The notes below the pieces were generated by a model that did not search any database, had not been told where the DNA came from, and was given only the letters and a program-made list of their open reading frames with translations. Shown in pieces: positions 35,090-44,852 of a stretch of DNA of 64,000 bases. Position 1 is the first letter of the stretch; every line of letters starts with the position of its first letter. Made by a program: the position numbers and the translations under genes. The stretch is from the NCBI RefSeq assembly GCF_009870125.1, contig NC_046680.1, positions 18,061,501 through 18,125,500 on the forward strand. The letters run 5' to 3'. This stretch comes from Drosophila pseudoobscura (taxonomy: Eukaryota > Arthropoda > Insecta > Diptera > Drosophilidae).

Positions 35090-36470
35090 GAAGCACCGCC
35101 CCGTATAACAACAACTCTATTGTATATCACATTAATTTATATTCACAAATTGATTACATGAAAAAAAGATCAAAGAAAACGCCCCAACAAAAAAAAAGAA
35201 ACAAAACAAAACAAAAGATAAATTCAGCAGGATGAAAATGAAAGCTTGGAATCGCGGTTGCAAATCTTAGTCAAATTATAGTAGAAGAACCCACAAGTTA
35301 ATCAAAATTATTTGATATTCCAAAAATGCAAACAATTAACAACTTAGTAACAACAAATAAAACGCAATAGACGCAAACGTATAGAATATTATTCCACGAA
35401 ATATAAACGCAAACGAAAGTAGTAGATTTTAATTGACATTTCAAGTCACGAACGCATATACACAATACATTTTTAATTTACAATTAGTAAATCTTGACTC
35501 AACCGGAACTGAGAACTGATCTATCGAATAACATATTCCCCCTTTTTTTTGTTTTTTTATCTCTATTCAATTGCCACTCGCACATCTCTACGTTTTTGTA
35601 TCCACCTTAAGTAGTTCAAATCAAACAACGCTAAAAATATAAAAATCAGTAGATATGTGCAGTAGATGCGGAACTAAAAAATCTGATTGTAATTGTGAAC
35701 AAAATATCGTACATATGTATTTTAACCTAACAAAAAAATCTATAAAAATCTGCCGACATTAATAAGAGCTCTAATAAAAATGCAACCGACACTGCGAACG
35801 GCAAAACTTTGTCTTTTTCGTCATTTAAATTAAATTTAAACTGGACTGGGCATTTGGCGCCAATGTGACTGCAACGCGATGGCCTATCGAATGGTTTAAC
35901 TGTCAGCTTTCAAATGCTTTCCAGCACTGTTTGCCCACTCCGAAATGTGTGTGGTATTTTTAAATTCATCAATAATTCATAGACAAAGGGTAATAAAAAT
36001 TCCATACGCAGGTTTTTTTAATTTTTGCTCTACATGTCTACATGATTTTATAGAATTGCGGCTCTAATTAATGCAGAAACTAGTCAGTCCCTGTTTTAAA
36101 GGTATTTCAACGATATTTTGCAATGAGTATCGGGATCAGGATATACAGGAAACTAATCAAATGCATGAATACGTCGAAAGCATATCAATTTGAGAAAATT
36201 TCTGTATTAATTACGTTTTAAAAACAGTTTGGAAATTAAATTAACGAAATAGGGTATACAAATGCCCATACTCCGGTTGATAAGCAACAAGTATTCAATA
36301 ACCAGCAACGTTGACGTGATAACATTGCGACATTTTTCTTGTTGAACTTTTTTGTATAGTCAAAATAAAGTAAATGGAAGTACTTAAAATAACTACTTAA
36401 AATACAACTATGTAGCATTATTCAACGGAATATCATTTAAACGTTTACTCTCTTATGTTTTTTTTTTGTT
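35090..36470. other. NAT1 3' UTR and AT-rich intergenic DNA
   Basis: About 35090-35795 is AT-rich with several AATAAA signals, the last at 35773-35778, and is taken as the NAT1 3' UTR. After this no coding signal is present. 36330-36435 contains a partial, diverged copy of the dispersed repeat (ATTGCGACATTTTT, TGTTGAACTTTTTTG, ATTCAACGGAATATC). Confidence 0.55.
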
Positions 36471-36474
36471 TTTG

Positions 36475-36663
36475 TTAGACATTTTTCGCCAAAACCTTTT
36501 TGTAGTCAAAATTCAATAAAAGCAAGTATTTAAATTAAATCAGTCAAGCAGAAAATAGGTTTATTAACTGGATAAAATTATGTGGGCTAGGCTGAGAGAT
36601 CTATCGAGCTAGTAATACTCGACGGAATATCAAAAACGAGGAATATGTATAGTAGAACTTGAA
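36475..36663 (+). repeat. dispersed repeat copy (putative hAT 3' end)
   Basis: Contains CAATAAAAGCAAGTATT, AGAAAATAG.TT.ATTAA, AAAATTATGTGGGC, CTAGTAATACTC.ACGGAATATC and AAAAACGAGGAATATG in the same order as at 24240-24433, again running into a motif 6 block at its right end. Confidence 0.65.
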
Positions 36664-36742
36664 TTCTTCAGTATTTTACGGTATATTTTTTAAATGAGTC
36701 GGCATATTTTTTTATATTTCTGACGGTCGGACGGTATATTTT
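36664..36742 (+). promoter_or_regulatory. motif 6 promoter block upstream of the PSMG4-like gene
   Basis: TTCAGTATTTTACGGTATAT, AAATGAGTCGGCATATTTTT, then GACGGTCGGACGGTATATTT (to 36742). Same block as at 24434 but more diverged; no perfect DRE or motif 1 is seen. The ATG at 36848 lies about 105 bp downstream. Confidence 0.6.
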
Positions 36743-36847
36743 AGTGGCCAAAATGTGCATTTCATTCTGTTTACCTTTTTTAAAGTGACATTTTTATTAT
36801 AAATTGATTTTAAACATAGCCAAACACAGAAAGTTGGAGTTGGAGAA

Positions 36848-37294
36848 ATGGAGAATCTTAATATTTCGGACCCAGCAGCAGCCGGAGATGCCGGTCATGT
36901 CCAGCTGAATGGTCATAAGCAGGACGCCGGTGAAAATGCATTGTTCACGTCACACATGGCCGTATTGGAGAATGGGACTGCACAGTTTATACTGCGGGCC
37001 CTCAAGATGAATGGCAGCACAATGCTGATTGTCAATTCAAAGGAAAATGAGGTATTCGATGAGCTGGCTGTGGGCATGCCCGCACGCGACTCCACCAAAA
37101 GCGATGCACTTTCCTCGACCCTTATGGGCGGATACGGCCAAACTGAGTCATCTGTTCTGGCCGCCAAGCTGAGCAAGCGCTACGGCCGCCAGTTCTTCGT
37201 GAGCTTAAACATTGGAGGAGATCGTCTAGTGACTCCGTTGTTCGAAAAATCGCTCGTCACCTACATGCAGAGCCATCTGGATCATTTCGTATAG
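36848..37294 (+). CDS. proteasome assembly chaperone 4 (PSMG4) homologue, 148 aa
   Basis: Likely subunit of the PAC3-PAC4 chaperone heterodimer that helps assemble the 20S proteasome alpha ring in the cytosol. It is intronless. After a variable N-terminus of about 35 residues the PSMG4 pattern appears: a beta strand (AQFILRALKMNGSTMLIV), the loop with FDELAVGMPARD, the segment with SDALSSTLMGG, then VLAAKLSKRYGRQFFVSLNI and a C-terminal helix before the end DHFV. Human PSMG4 is about 123 residues with the same order (VAMCSRYD, STSLLGD, LARKTNKQVFVSYNL), so the match covers the full domain. It follows a motif 6 promoter block closely. Assignment rests on motif order at low identity, but length and pattern fit well. 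No conserved catalytic residues are expected. Confidence 0.75.
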   Translation: MENLNISDPAAAGDAGHVQLNGHKQDAGENALFTSHMAVLENGTAQFILRALKMNGSTMLIVNSKENEVFDELAVGMPARDSTKSDALSSTLMGGYGQTESSVLAAKLSKRYGRQFFVSLNIGGDRLVTPLFEKSLVTYMQSHLDHFV

Positions 37295-39690
37295 GCCTGT
37301 ATCTGTATGTATGGCTGTGATTAAAATTAAACTGCAGCAATATTTATTTATGGTTCATAGGCATAGACGGCAACTGATGACACTGCGCCGTGTGGGGGTC
37401 ACAGGCGTTGGGTGCGTTTATTTTGGTGATTGCTGGCGACCCCACGGACGCCGCTCTCTCGCCGAACCGAACTCCATTCTCCGCTCAGACGACGACAACA
37501 ACACAGCCCGCGCGACATGCGTCGATCGAGTGAGCGCGAACTTTAAAAGTACAACGGAATTATTTAGTCTAATAAATTTATTACCCCAAAAAGTAAGTTT
37601 ACATTCGTTCATTCTGCCTGTGGGCCACTCTGCAATCAATTGTGCCGTGATAGTGTTTCTGTGTAAGGCCGAGTTCACACGCTGTGGCTGTGCGCGGTCG
37701 CATGCCGTACTCATGATCAGGTCTGTTCACGGTTGAATCTCGTTGCCGCCGTGCAAAGTCAAGGCCAGTTCGTCTGCACAGTTTATGTTGATTGCCAAGT
37801 GATTCAGCAGTCCCATATTGTCCATTTTACTATACTTGCTAGTGGCTGTGGCTAGTGACCTGTCCAACAAAGGCATAGATTTGGTTGGATAGCTACATAA
37901 GCTATCATCCACTCTCAACGAAAAGTTTAAGTTTCACTTCCTGCCTGACTGTCAGAAATCGGCGTCGTGTGATAAGCCCTGGTGGCTAAATTACCCCCTT
38001 CAAGAATTCCTACCACAAAATATATAAAAATAAAAGACCCCAGCGGCTTTGCGTAGTAGTTGTTGGATTCATTCCTGCCATGCACATTGGGCCAGGCAGC
38101 CGAAATGTTCGCATTAATTCAAAAAATTAGCTTAGAGACCAGAAACTAGGTACATTTGATTGTATCTTTATGTATGAGAACTGAGATAAATTTCAGACCG
38201 ATCCGACCACGCCCACCCCTGTACAATACATACCCTGTATGTACAATTTTCCATCGTTTTTCTCCGTATTGAGTTAAACTGCAGCGACTAATATATAGAT
38301 CTCACAACAGCGAAAATATAAAATATCGAGCAGCTTTTCTTAAAAAAATTCTGGCCAAGTTACAAAATGCAGATACCAGTAGAAGTAGCAGTTAATATAA
38401 TGTGCATTAGTTAATATATACTTTTTCATTTATACATTCTTCATACTCCGGCCTTTTGCTACTAACAAAAACAAAAAAGTTTCCCGCTTTTTTAACTCCT
38501 GCCGATCGTAGAAGATCGAACATCTGACTTTGATAGGCTGCAAATCGTTTCTAGCCAGGGTCTGCATTGGGATAACGCATCATTCAAATAAGATTTTGTT
38601 AACAAGAAGATTTTGACTTTTCAAAATTTGTGCCAGAATATCGACCGTCTGGCCCAATGTGCTATGGTGGGGTGTACTACAAATACAAATGTGTGTGTTA
38701 TTAAAACTTTTCCGTTAAATTTCAACAATTGGGGACTTCATAAGGCCCAGTCTAGACGAGATATTGTCAGCCGTATCAGCGGCAGAAACAATAGCATATC
38801 GCACCTAAATAGCAACACCAATTGTATATATAAATAGCGCCACTGCCGGAAGGTCTGGCGGCTGGCTATGGGCTCCCACGAATGTCTGGAATGCTTTTTT
38901 CTAACTTTTTCGCCATATCAGACTGTCTGGTGATGTTGTTGGTCGATAAGGTATATAAATAATAGATCAGAATCGCCTATACTCGTATCTCCATGCTCCT
39001 ACTGCATGCAAACTTCCCCCATTCGGAGTTGGATGAGTCTGGAGGGCTGGAGTCCCGGGCAGCTGGCTGGATCATGGACTTTGGAAGTCTGTCGTTGTCA
39101 GCAACAAAGCAATTAGCCATCTATTGGACTCTGCAGTAACCATATCAGCTCGCAGTGGGTCCTGATCGCTGCCAGCGTCGCCAGCACCGCCACCGTCGCG
39201 ACAAGATAATGGCAGTCAACAATGTCCACATGACTTGGAGCATTGGAGCGGCTGTCTTCGCACGCCTCGGGACGTGCATCTTCAAGATAAACCCGACTTG
39301 AGCACACGCCCCAGCGTCTCGATTGGAATCTTAGAACCAATCCCCGGCTCGTTCCGATCTCGTTGTATGGGGCTTATCGGCACCCGAAATCACCTTTGCC
39401 AGCCCTCCAGACCCCATCCCGTTCGTTATCAGTCGAGTGTTGTTAATTTGATAGAAATATTGACCATCATCCCGTTGCCCGGAATCGCAACCAGATCGAA
39501 CTGGATCCAGTCCCGCATCCCGGCTTCGAGTGTCTGGCTGCCCCTCCCCTATCCCCCCACCCATTCGTTCTGGCGCTCCGATTTTGTTTTTATTTACGTT
39601 CAGTTTCGGACCACGGAAAATTAACAGGCGCACCACACACGCTCCTGCAATCGCTCCCCAACCGAAATTCGCAAACGTGTGTGTGCTTTT
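37295..39690. other. intergenic, no gene supported
   Basis: 37380-37740 is relatively G+C rich with a promoter-like feel but no certain motif set. 38040-38860 is AT-rich. 39000-39640 is again G+C richer; open frames on both strands begin at non-ATG codons. A short - strand frame near 39230-39160 begins MWTLLTAIILSRRWR but stops soon and is not supported. Confidence 0.4.
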
Positions 39691-40805
39691 TTATACCCGA
39701 TACTCAAAATGAGTATTGGGGTATATTAGATTTGTGGTAAAAGTGGATGTGTGTAACGTCCAGAAGGAATCGTTTCCGACCCCATAAAGTATATATATTC
39801 TTGATCAGCATCAATAGCCGAGTCGATTGAGCCATGTCTGTCTGTCCGTCTGTCCGTCCGTCCGTCTGTCCGTCTGTCCGTCTGTCCGTCCCCTTCAGCG
39901 CCTAATGCTCAAAGACTATAAGAGCTAGAGCAACGATGTTTTGGATCCAGACTTCTGTGATATGTCACTGCTCCAAAAATATTTCAAAACTTTGCCCCGC
40001 CCACTTCCGCCCCCACAAAGGGCGAAAATCTGTGGCATCCACAATTTTAAAGATACAAGAAAACCAAAAACGCAGAATCGTAGAGAATGACCATATCTTT
40101 TAGACTGCAGAATCTGAATTGGATCGTATTACTATTATAGCTAGCATCAAGAAAACAATTTCATTTTTTCTCGCCCTGTCTCTCTCTAACACACACGTAG
40201 CATAGGCGGCTTTGCTTAGAGTAAAACATTAGCGCCTAGATCTCAGAGACTATAAAAGCTAGATCAACCAAATTTGGTATCCACACTCCTAATATATCGG
40301 ACCGAGACGAGTTTGTTTCAAAATTTCGCCACACCCCCTTCCGCCCCCGCAAAGGATGCAGATCTGGGGATATTCATAAATCTCAGAGACTATTAAGGCT
40401 AGAGTAACCAAATTTGGTATCCTCACTCCTGTTAGATCTCACTATAAAACGTATATCTCAGAATTTCGCCCCACCCCTTTCCGCCCCCACAAAGGACGAA
40501 AATCTGTTGCATCCACAATATTGCAGATTCGAGAAAACTAAAAACGCAGAATCATAGATAATGACCATATCTATCAGATCGCTGAATCTGGATCAGATCA
40601 GATCATTTTTATAGCCAAAGGAAACAAATCAATTTGCAGTGGCTACGCAGCGCGTGACGTCACGCTCAGACTGATTTTCTGTCTCTCTCGCACGCACTCT
40701 TTGTCGTGTCGTTTAATATTAGCGGCGTCTGCCGGAGGAGAGATATACTGATTTAGTATCGGGTATAACTTTAGAGTTGCGGTGTCCGCAGCAACTCACA
40801 ACGTT
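39691..40805 (+). mobile_element. complete DINE-1/INE-1-like element
   Basis: Non-autonomous element of about 1.1 kb with no coding capacity. The inner inverted repeats are perfect 14-mers: TTATACCCGATACT at 39691-39704 and its reverse complement at 40755-40768. A palindrome (ACTCAAAATGAGT) follows the left repeat and a hairpin (GAGTTGC...GCAACTC, 40774-40797) lies at the right end. A tetranucleotide tract of CTGT/CCGT units spans about 39836-39892. The body holds diverged internal repeats of TCAGAGACTAT..AAGCTAGA and CCGCCCCCACAAAGG. These features fit the Helitron-related DINE-1/INE-1 family. Fragments of the same family lie at 20039-20360 and 23560-23755. Confidence 0.8.
39836..39892 (+). 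repeat. CTGT/CCGT tetranucleotide tract
   Basis: Alternating GTCTGTCC and GTCCGTCC units inside the DINE-1-like element; variable-length tracts of this kind are typical of the family. Confidence 0.85.
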
Positions 40806-42590
40806 CCTCCTCGTTTTGTTCCTTTTACTACAAAAGCGGCAGTCTTATCAGCCCCGCCCCTAGTCGATGGACTCTAGGTGGGTCCTCGGGGGGGGTGAGT
40901 GGTGTGTGTGCATACTATGTACCTACTACATATGTGCCGGGGGGAGGTGGAGGGAAGGGGAGGACTGGGCGACCTACGACTGGAACAACTGCTCGTCGAA
41001 CGTTCCTTATCATCCGCCGCTCGCGCCATACAAAGTTCAGAATCGAAGTCAGAAAATCCGGATTTTTGTTTTGTCACCGCCGGGCCGCTTCCATTCTGAT
41101 GATACTTGGACGATTATATGACCGTCAAACGCATGCCAAACATAAAATTAGGTTGCGCCTGGGGTCCTTCATCGGCTGCTGTCTTTGGCAAGCGAATAGA
41201 TTATACACAGACATCCGAGCCCCAAGGCCGAGCCGAGCTCTGAACTAGTCTCATTGCGCGCAACTGTACTTAAATCGTACTTTCTCCGCGAGCCAGCAGC
41301 GGAAGCAGAAGCAGTCCGTGGGCTGATGCCTCTATCTATTTATAAATCATGATCCCCTCGAATCGCCCCCCATTTGGGTTTGATTTTCGATCGAGTGGGG
41401 AGTATAGGAGTGGCAATGAGTACACCTGTTGCTGAATTAGCGGTCGTTACATTGCTGATAGTGGCAAGGGCTTATCGTGTAGTTTATGTAATGCAGAGAC
41501 CCCACTCGTTGGCCCGTGCAGGCCTTGGGATGCGGACGTTAGCTGTAAGGTAGACCGAAGGTTGCCCGTGATTCACTAACTCGCCAGACAGCTCCTGATA
41601 GCGTGATAAGAGAACCTGCACCCAGCAGAGCGTCGGTATCGCTCGGCCCGTCGGCACCCCTGCCTGCATACACGTTTTGGCCTTAAGAATAGACGCAGAC
41701 GATTCCCGTTTGCCACGAGCGGAGCGTCGTTCCATTCACGTCATGGCGCAGAAGCTTGGCCGATTCCGATTCCGCCAGCGGGCGAAAGATATGGAACGGC
41801 ATGTGGCGGCACTTGCTGACTCGCCGTGAGATAACCGTGCGACGCGACGGTGACTGCGCCAGCTTTATCAAAGCGTAGCAGAGTGGTGCACACACATGTA
41901 TTACACACACGGACACAGCTGGCACCTGGACTCGTGATGGGGGGTGCGGGGTGGGAGGATGGTGTGGGTTGGGGCTGCTGGCAGGCTGACGGGGAATTCG
42001 CTTTCGGGTACGAAGTGCAACTCAGACAGACGAGCCGAGTAGAGTCGGGGCGATAACGCTTGCCCCCCAAAGAGCTTGGGCCTCATTGCGGGCTGATCAT
42101 CGGGCACACACATGTAGCCCACCAGACCCGTCGCTGGGTTTCCACTTGTGCGTTGATAAGCGGACCGAACCCAGAGCTCCTCCCCTCTCATGCGTCCTCC
42201 AGACCAATCAGAACTGTTGGACACGACGCTACACTCACGTAGTGTGTGCCTTTGCCCCAGATCCACTTGCCTCAATGGATTTTTGCCGACATGTCCCCAC
42301 GCACAACGCACCTGCCCCGCAGCCCGGCGCGGCGCGGAGCTGTTTTGGTTCCGATTGCCACCGCCACCCCCCGGGCCAGCCCACCCCTGGCCCGTCTGCA
42401 GCCTTCGGCTGATAAGAGCCTCCGTCTGGGTGCCCTTATCGGGAGCCAAGTTTCGAATATTACACGAATGTCTGCAGGCGAGCGCCTCATTCGTTTGGGA
42501 AACGCGTTAGCGAGCGCCTCGCCACCAGCAAGCCACATAGCAAGAAAAACCCGAGAAACGAATAGCTATCCCCTACTAGAGCTAATCAGA
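40806..42590. other. sug upstream region
   Basis: G+C rich for the window (especially 40860-41000 and 41900-42540), with G-runs near 40890 and 41940. Long open frames at 41901-42449 (-) and 42246-42992 (+) either lack ATG or are shadows running into sug. No CACGTG pairs of the carbohydrate-response type were noticed. Probably promoter, enhancers and the sug leader. Confidence 0.4.
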
Positions 42591-42597
42591 CATCAGA

Positions 42598-43886
42598 ATG
42601 GATATAGTAGTACAAAAGTCGATCTTCAACAGCGGCCGAATCGGGGAGATATACGAGCCGCCCGCTGGCTACTACACACCGTACAACACTCCGCCGTACA
42701 TAGCGCCGTATTCGGACCACGGCAGCTTGCTAGCGGAACAGCAGATGCAGCAGCACATCAGATTCCCCACTCCGCCCGTCACACCGCCACGTCCTGCTCC
42801 TGGCCTCTTGGACTTCCACGCCGAGGATCAGTATCATCATACACAGCGCACATACTCCGTCATCATGAAAGTGCACAGCCAAGGCGACCTGTGCCGCAGT
42901 CCCGTGGAGTTCCAGGACGAGAGCAAGTCCTGCAGCAGCAGCAGCGAGTGTGGAGCCGGCAGCGACTTCATTTGCAACTGGCTGGAGTGTGAAAGGTGAG
43001 CATTTATCTATTGCTGTTGATCTGTTTTCATGGACTAACGCTGGGTTGTCGCTTCTCGAAATTTCCAGGGTATTCGAAACACTGGAAGCTCTGGCCCAAC
43101 ACGTCACGCAGAGGCATGCCATTGCCTCCCTGACAGACGGCCTCTACTACTGCCGCTGGGCGGGATGCCAGCGCAGCGAGCGGGGGTTCAACGCCCGCTA
43201 CAAGATGCTCGTCCACACGCGCACCCACACCAAGGAGAAGCCACACAGCTGTCATCTGTGCGAGAAGTCGTTTTCGAGGGCGGAAAACCTAAAGATTCAC
43301 ATACGATCGCATTCTGGAGAGAAGCCATACAAGTGCAGCTTCGAGGGCTGCCAGAAGGCCTACTCCAACTCCTCCGATCGGTTCAAGCACACAAGGACAC
43401 ACTCGATGGAGGTAAGTCACGCACAGCCCGCAAGGCATCGAGGAAATATACTAACGGCCGTCTTCTTTTCCGCCCCAGAAACCCTATATGTGCAAGGTGG
43501 CTGGCTGCCAGAAGCGCTACACAGATCCCTCTTCGCTCCGCAAGCACGTGAAGACCTTCAAGCACAGCATCCACCTTATTGCTAGTCAGCCCCTGACCCT
43601 GCCCCTTCAGACCCGCGCCCCCTACCTGCTCGAGGCCAGTGAGGCCCCGGCACCCTACACATGTCTGCCCGCGGGCAGCGTTGAGTCCTCCTCTTCCTCC
43701 ACTCGCTACTACCTGGATGTGTCCAGCAATGAGCCCAGCGACTACTCGCTGAAGCACAAGCCAGAGACGGAGTATTCCTCCAGCTATTGGCTGAACGAGA
43801 GACAACACACGTATCTGCAGAGCGAGGATTACTACATGAGTATGGAGGTGGACTCCCCGCTCGATCTGCGCATGCACCGAATTTAA
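42598..43886 (+). CDS. sug: sugarbabe, GLI-similar (GLIS2-type) zinc-finger transcription factor, 382 aa
   Basis: Nuclear transcription factor that in D. melanogaster is sugar-induced downstream of Mondo-Mlx and regulates metabolic genes. Three exons: 42598-42995, 43069-43411 and 43479-43886, joined in frame. About residues 125-325 form five GLI/GLIS-type C2H2 fingers: [20 protein letters not shown], then [59 protein letters not shown] and [20 protein letters not shown]. The N-terminal 120 residues are Pro/Tyr-rich with [11 protein letters not shown]. The C-terminus ends [16 protein letters not shown] resembles the CtBP-binding PxDLS motif. AATAAA lies at 43991-43996. Length agrees closely with the fly orthologue. 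The start is the only ATG near the 5' end of the frame. The name rests on the GLIS-type finger set and on NAT1 as a near neighbour. Confidence 0.92.
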
Positions 43887-44690
43887 TTTCCAATCAACTG
43901 ACGCTGATTGGACCTGTCTCTCTTCCTACCCTCTAGTCACTGCGCTATCCTAGCTCTTGTCATTAATCGTAGACTACCGCTTAACTGCAAAATAAAGACT
44001 GTTGTATTTGAAAATCTACTCATACCATTCGAAACGATGGAGATACATTACGTAAAGAGTTGGTCAGTAATTCTTTGCAGCACAGATGACGACTTAATGT
44101 ATAAGAAAGCGTAACGCGTACGGCGAAGAACCATTTTTGGTTTTATTTATTATTTTAACACATTTTCTTAGTCTTTTCGATCTATTATATTTTTTAATTG
44201 AGATGAATGCTGATCGTCTGACTCTTACTTTCCGATCTGGTCCTGTTTGCCCGAGATATCGCTTGCCTTTCCGAAGAATCGGTCTTCGAAAAGCTCTATA
44301 TAATGGTGGATTATCTGAAACGATCTCTGGTGTGGGGTGTGGCATGCCTTTTTATTCAATGCCAATCGAATTTGAAATTATGTATTGCGCAACTAGCCGT
44401 CGATGTGTTTCACAACTGTTAATAATAGATTTAATCTTCTTTCATCTTATAGGAATGTTAGTTTATCTAGATAACCGCCCGTTTCTTATACAAACAACAA
44501 GAACAAACTAAATATATAGCAAAAGTATTTCCAAATTTCAAATAGATAAATACACTTTGAAAGCGGTATCTGTGGTAGGGGTGTGTATACATATACATAC
44601 GTATATACTATATAGTATACTATATACTTGCAACGTACTAAATCGTAAAGCATAAAAACAAATTTCTGCTTGCACTTGCATCAATGTACA
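43887..44690. other. convergent 3' ends of sug and the RING gene
   Basis: AT-rich. The sug polyadenylation signal is at 43991-43996, and reversed AATAAA-type signals for the - strand gene lie near 44140-44150. The frame at 44137-44511 begins with TTG and is not supported. 44590-44640 is a TATAC/GTATA-rich stretch. Confidence 0.5.
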
Positions 44691-44691
44691 A

Positions 44692-44811
44692 TCAAAGGAA
44701 ACAAAAATTCCTCCCGCTTGGCTTGGGTTTGGGCCTGGACCCGGGCTTGGCGTACATCTCTGGACGATGCACTTTGACCTGCAAAGGTGGGGGGCGGCCC
44801 CCAGGCCCCAT
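44692..44811 (-). other. G+C-rich block: possible small ORF or alternative last exon
   Basis: On the - strand an ATG at 44811 opens a 39-codon frame (MGPGGRPPPLQVKVHRPEMY and on) ending at TGA 44692-44694. Inside it is a good acceptor-like sequence, CACCTTTGCAG|GTC. Spliced instead to exon 4 of the RING gene (donor at 45097), the frame would read GQSASSRDVRQARVQAQTQA and stay open about 30 codons. Base composition is sharply higher in G+C than the flanks. Either reading would be new; it may also be just conserved 3' UTR. Confidence 0.3.
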
Positions 44812-44852
44812 CTCCACTAACAACAATACCAGTAACCTTATTGAAATCAAAA

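Noticed and set aside
39160-39235. Short - strand frame beginning MWTLLTAIILSRRWR
   Set aside because: Looks like a signal peptide but stops within about 30 codons and no continuation exon was found.
42246-42992. 248-codon + strand frame overlapping sug
   Set aside because: Overlaps sug in another frame and has the composition of a shadow of the upstream G+C-rich DNA and of the sug exon.
44137-44511. 124-codon + strand frame with hydrophobic start
   Set aside because: Begins with TTG and lies in the convergent 3' UTR region.
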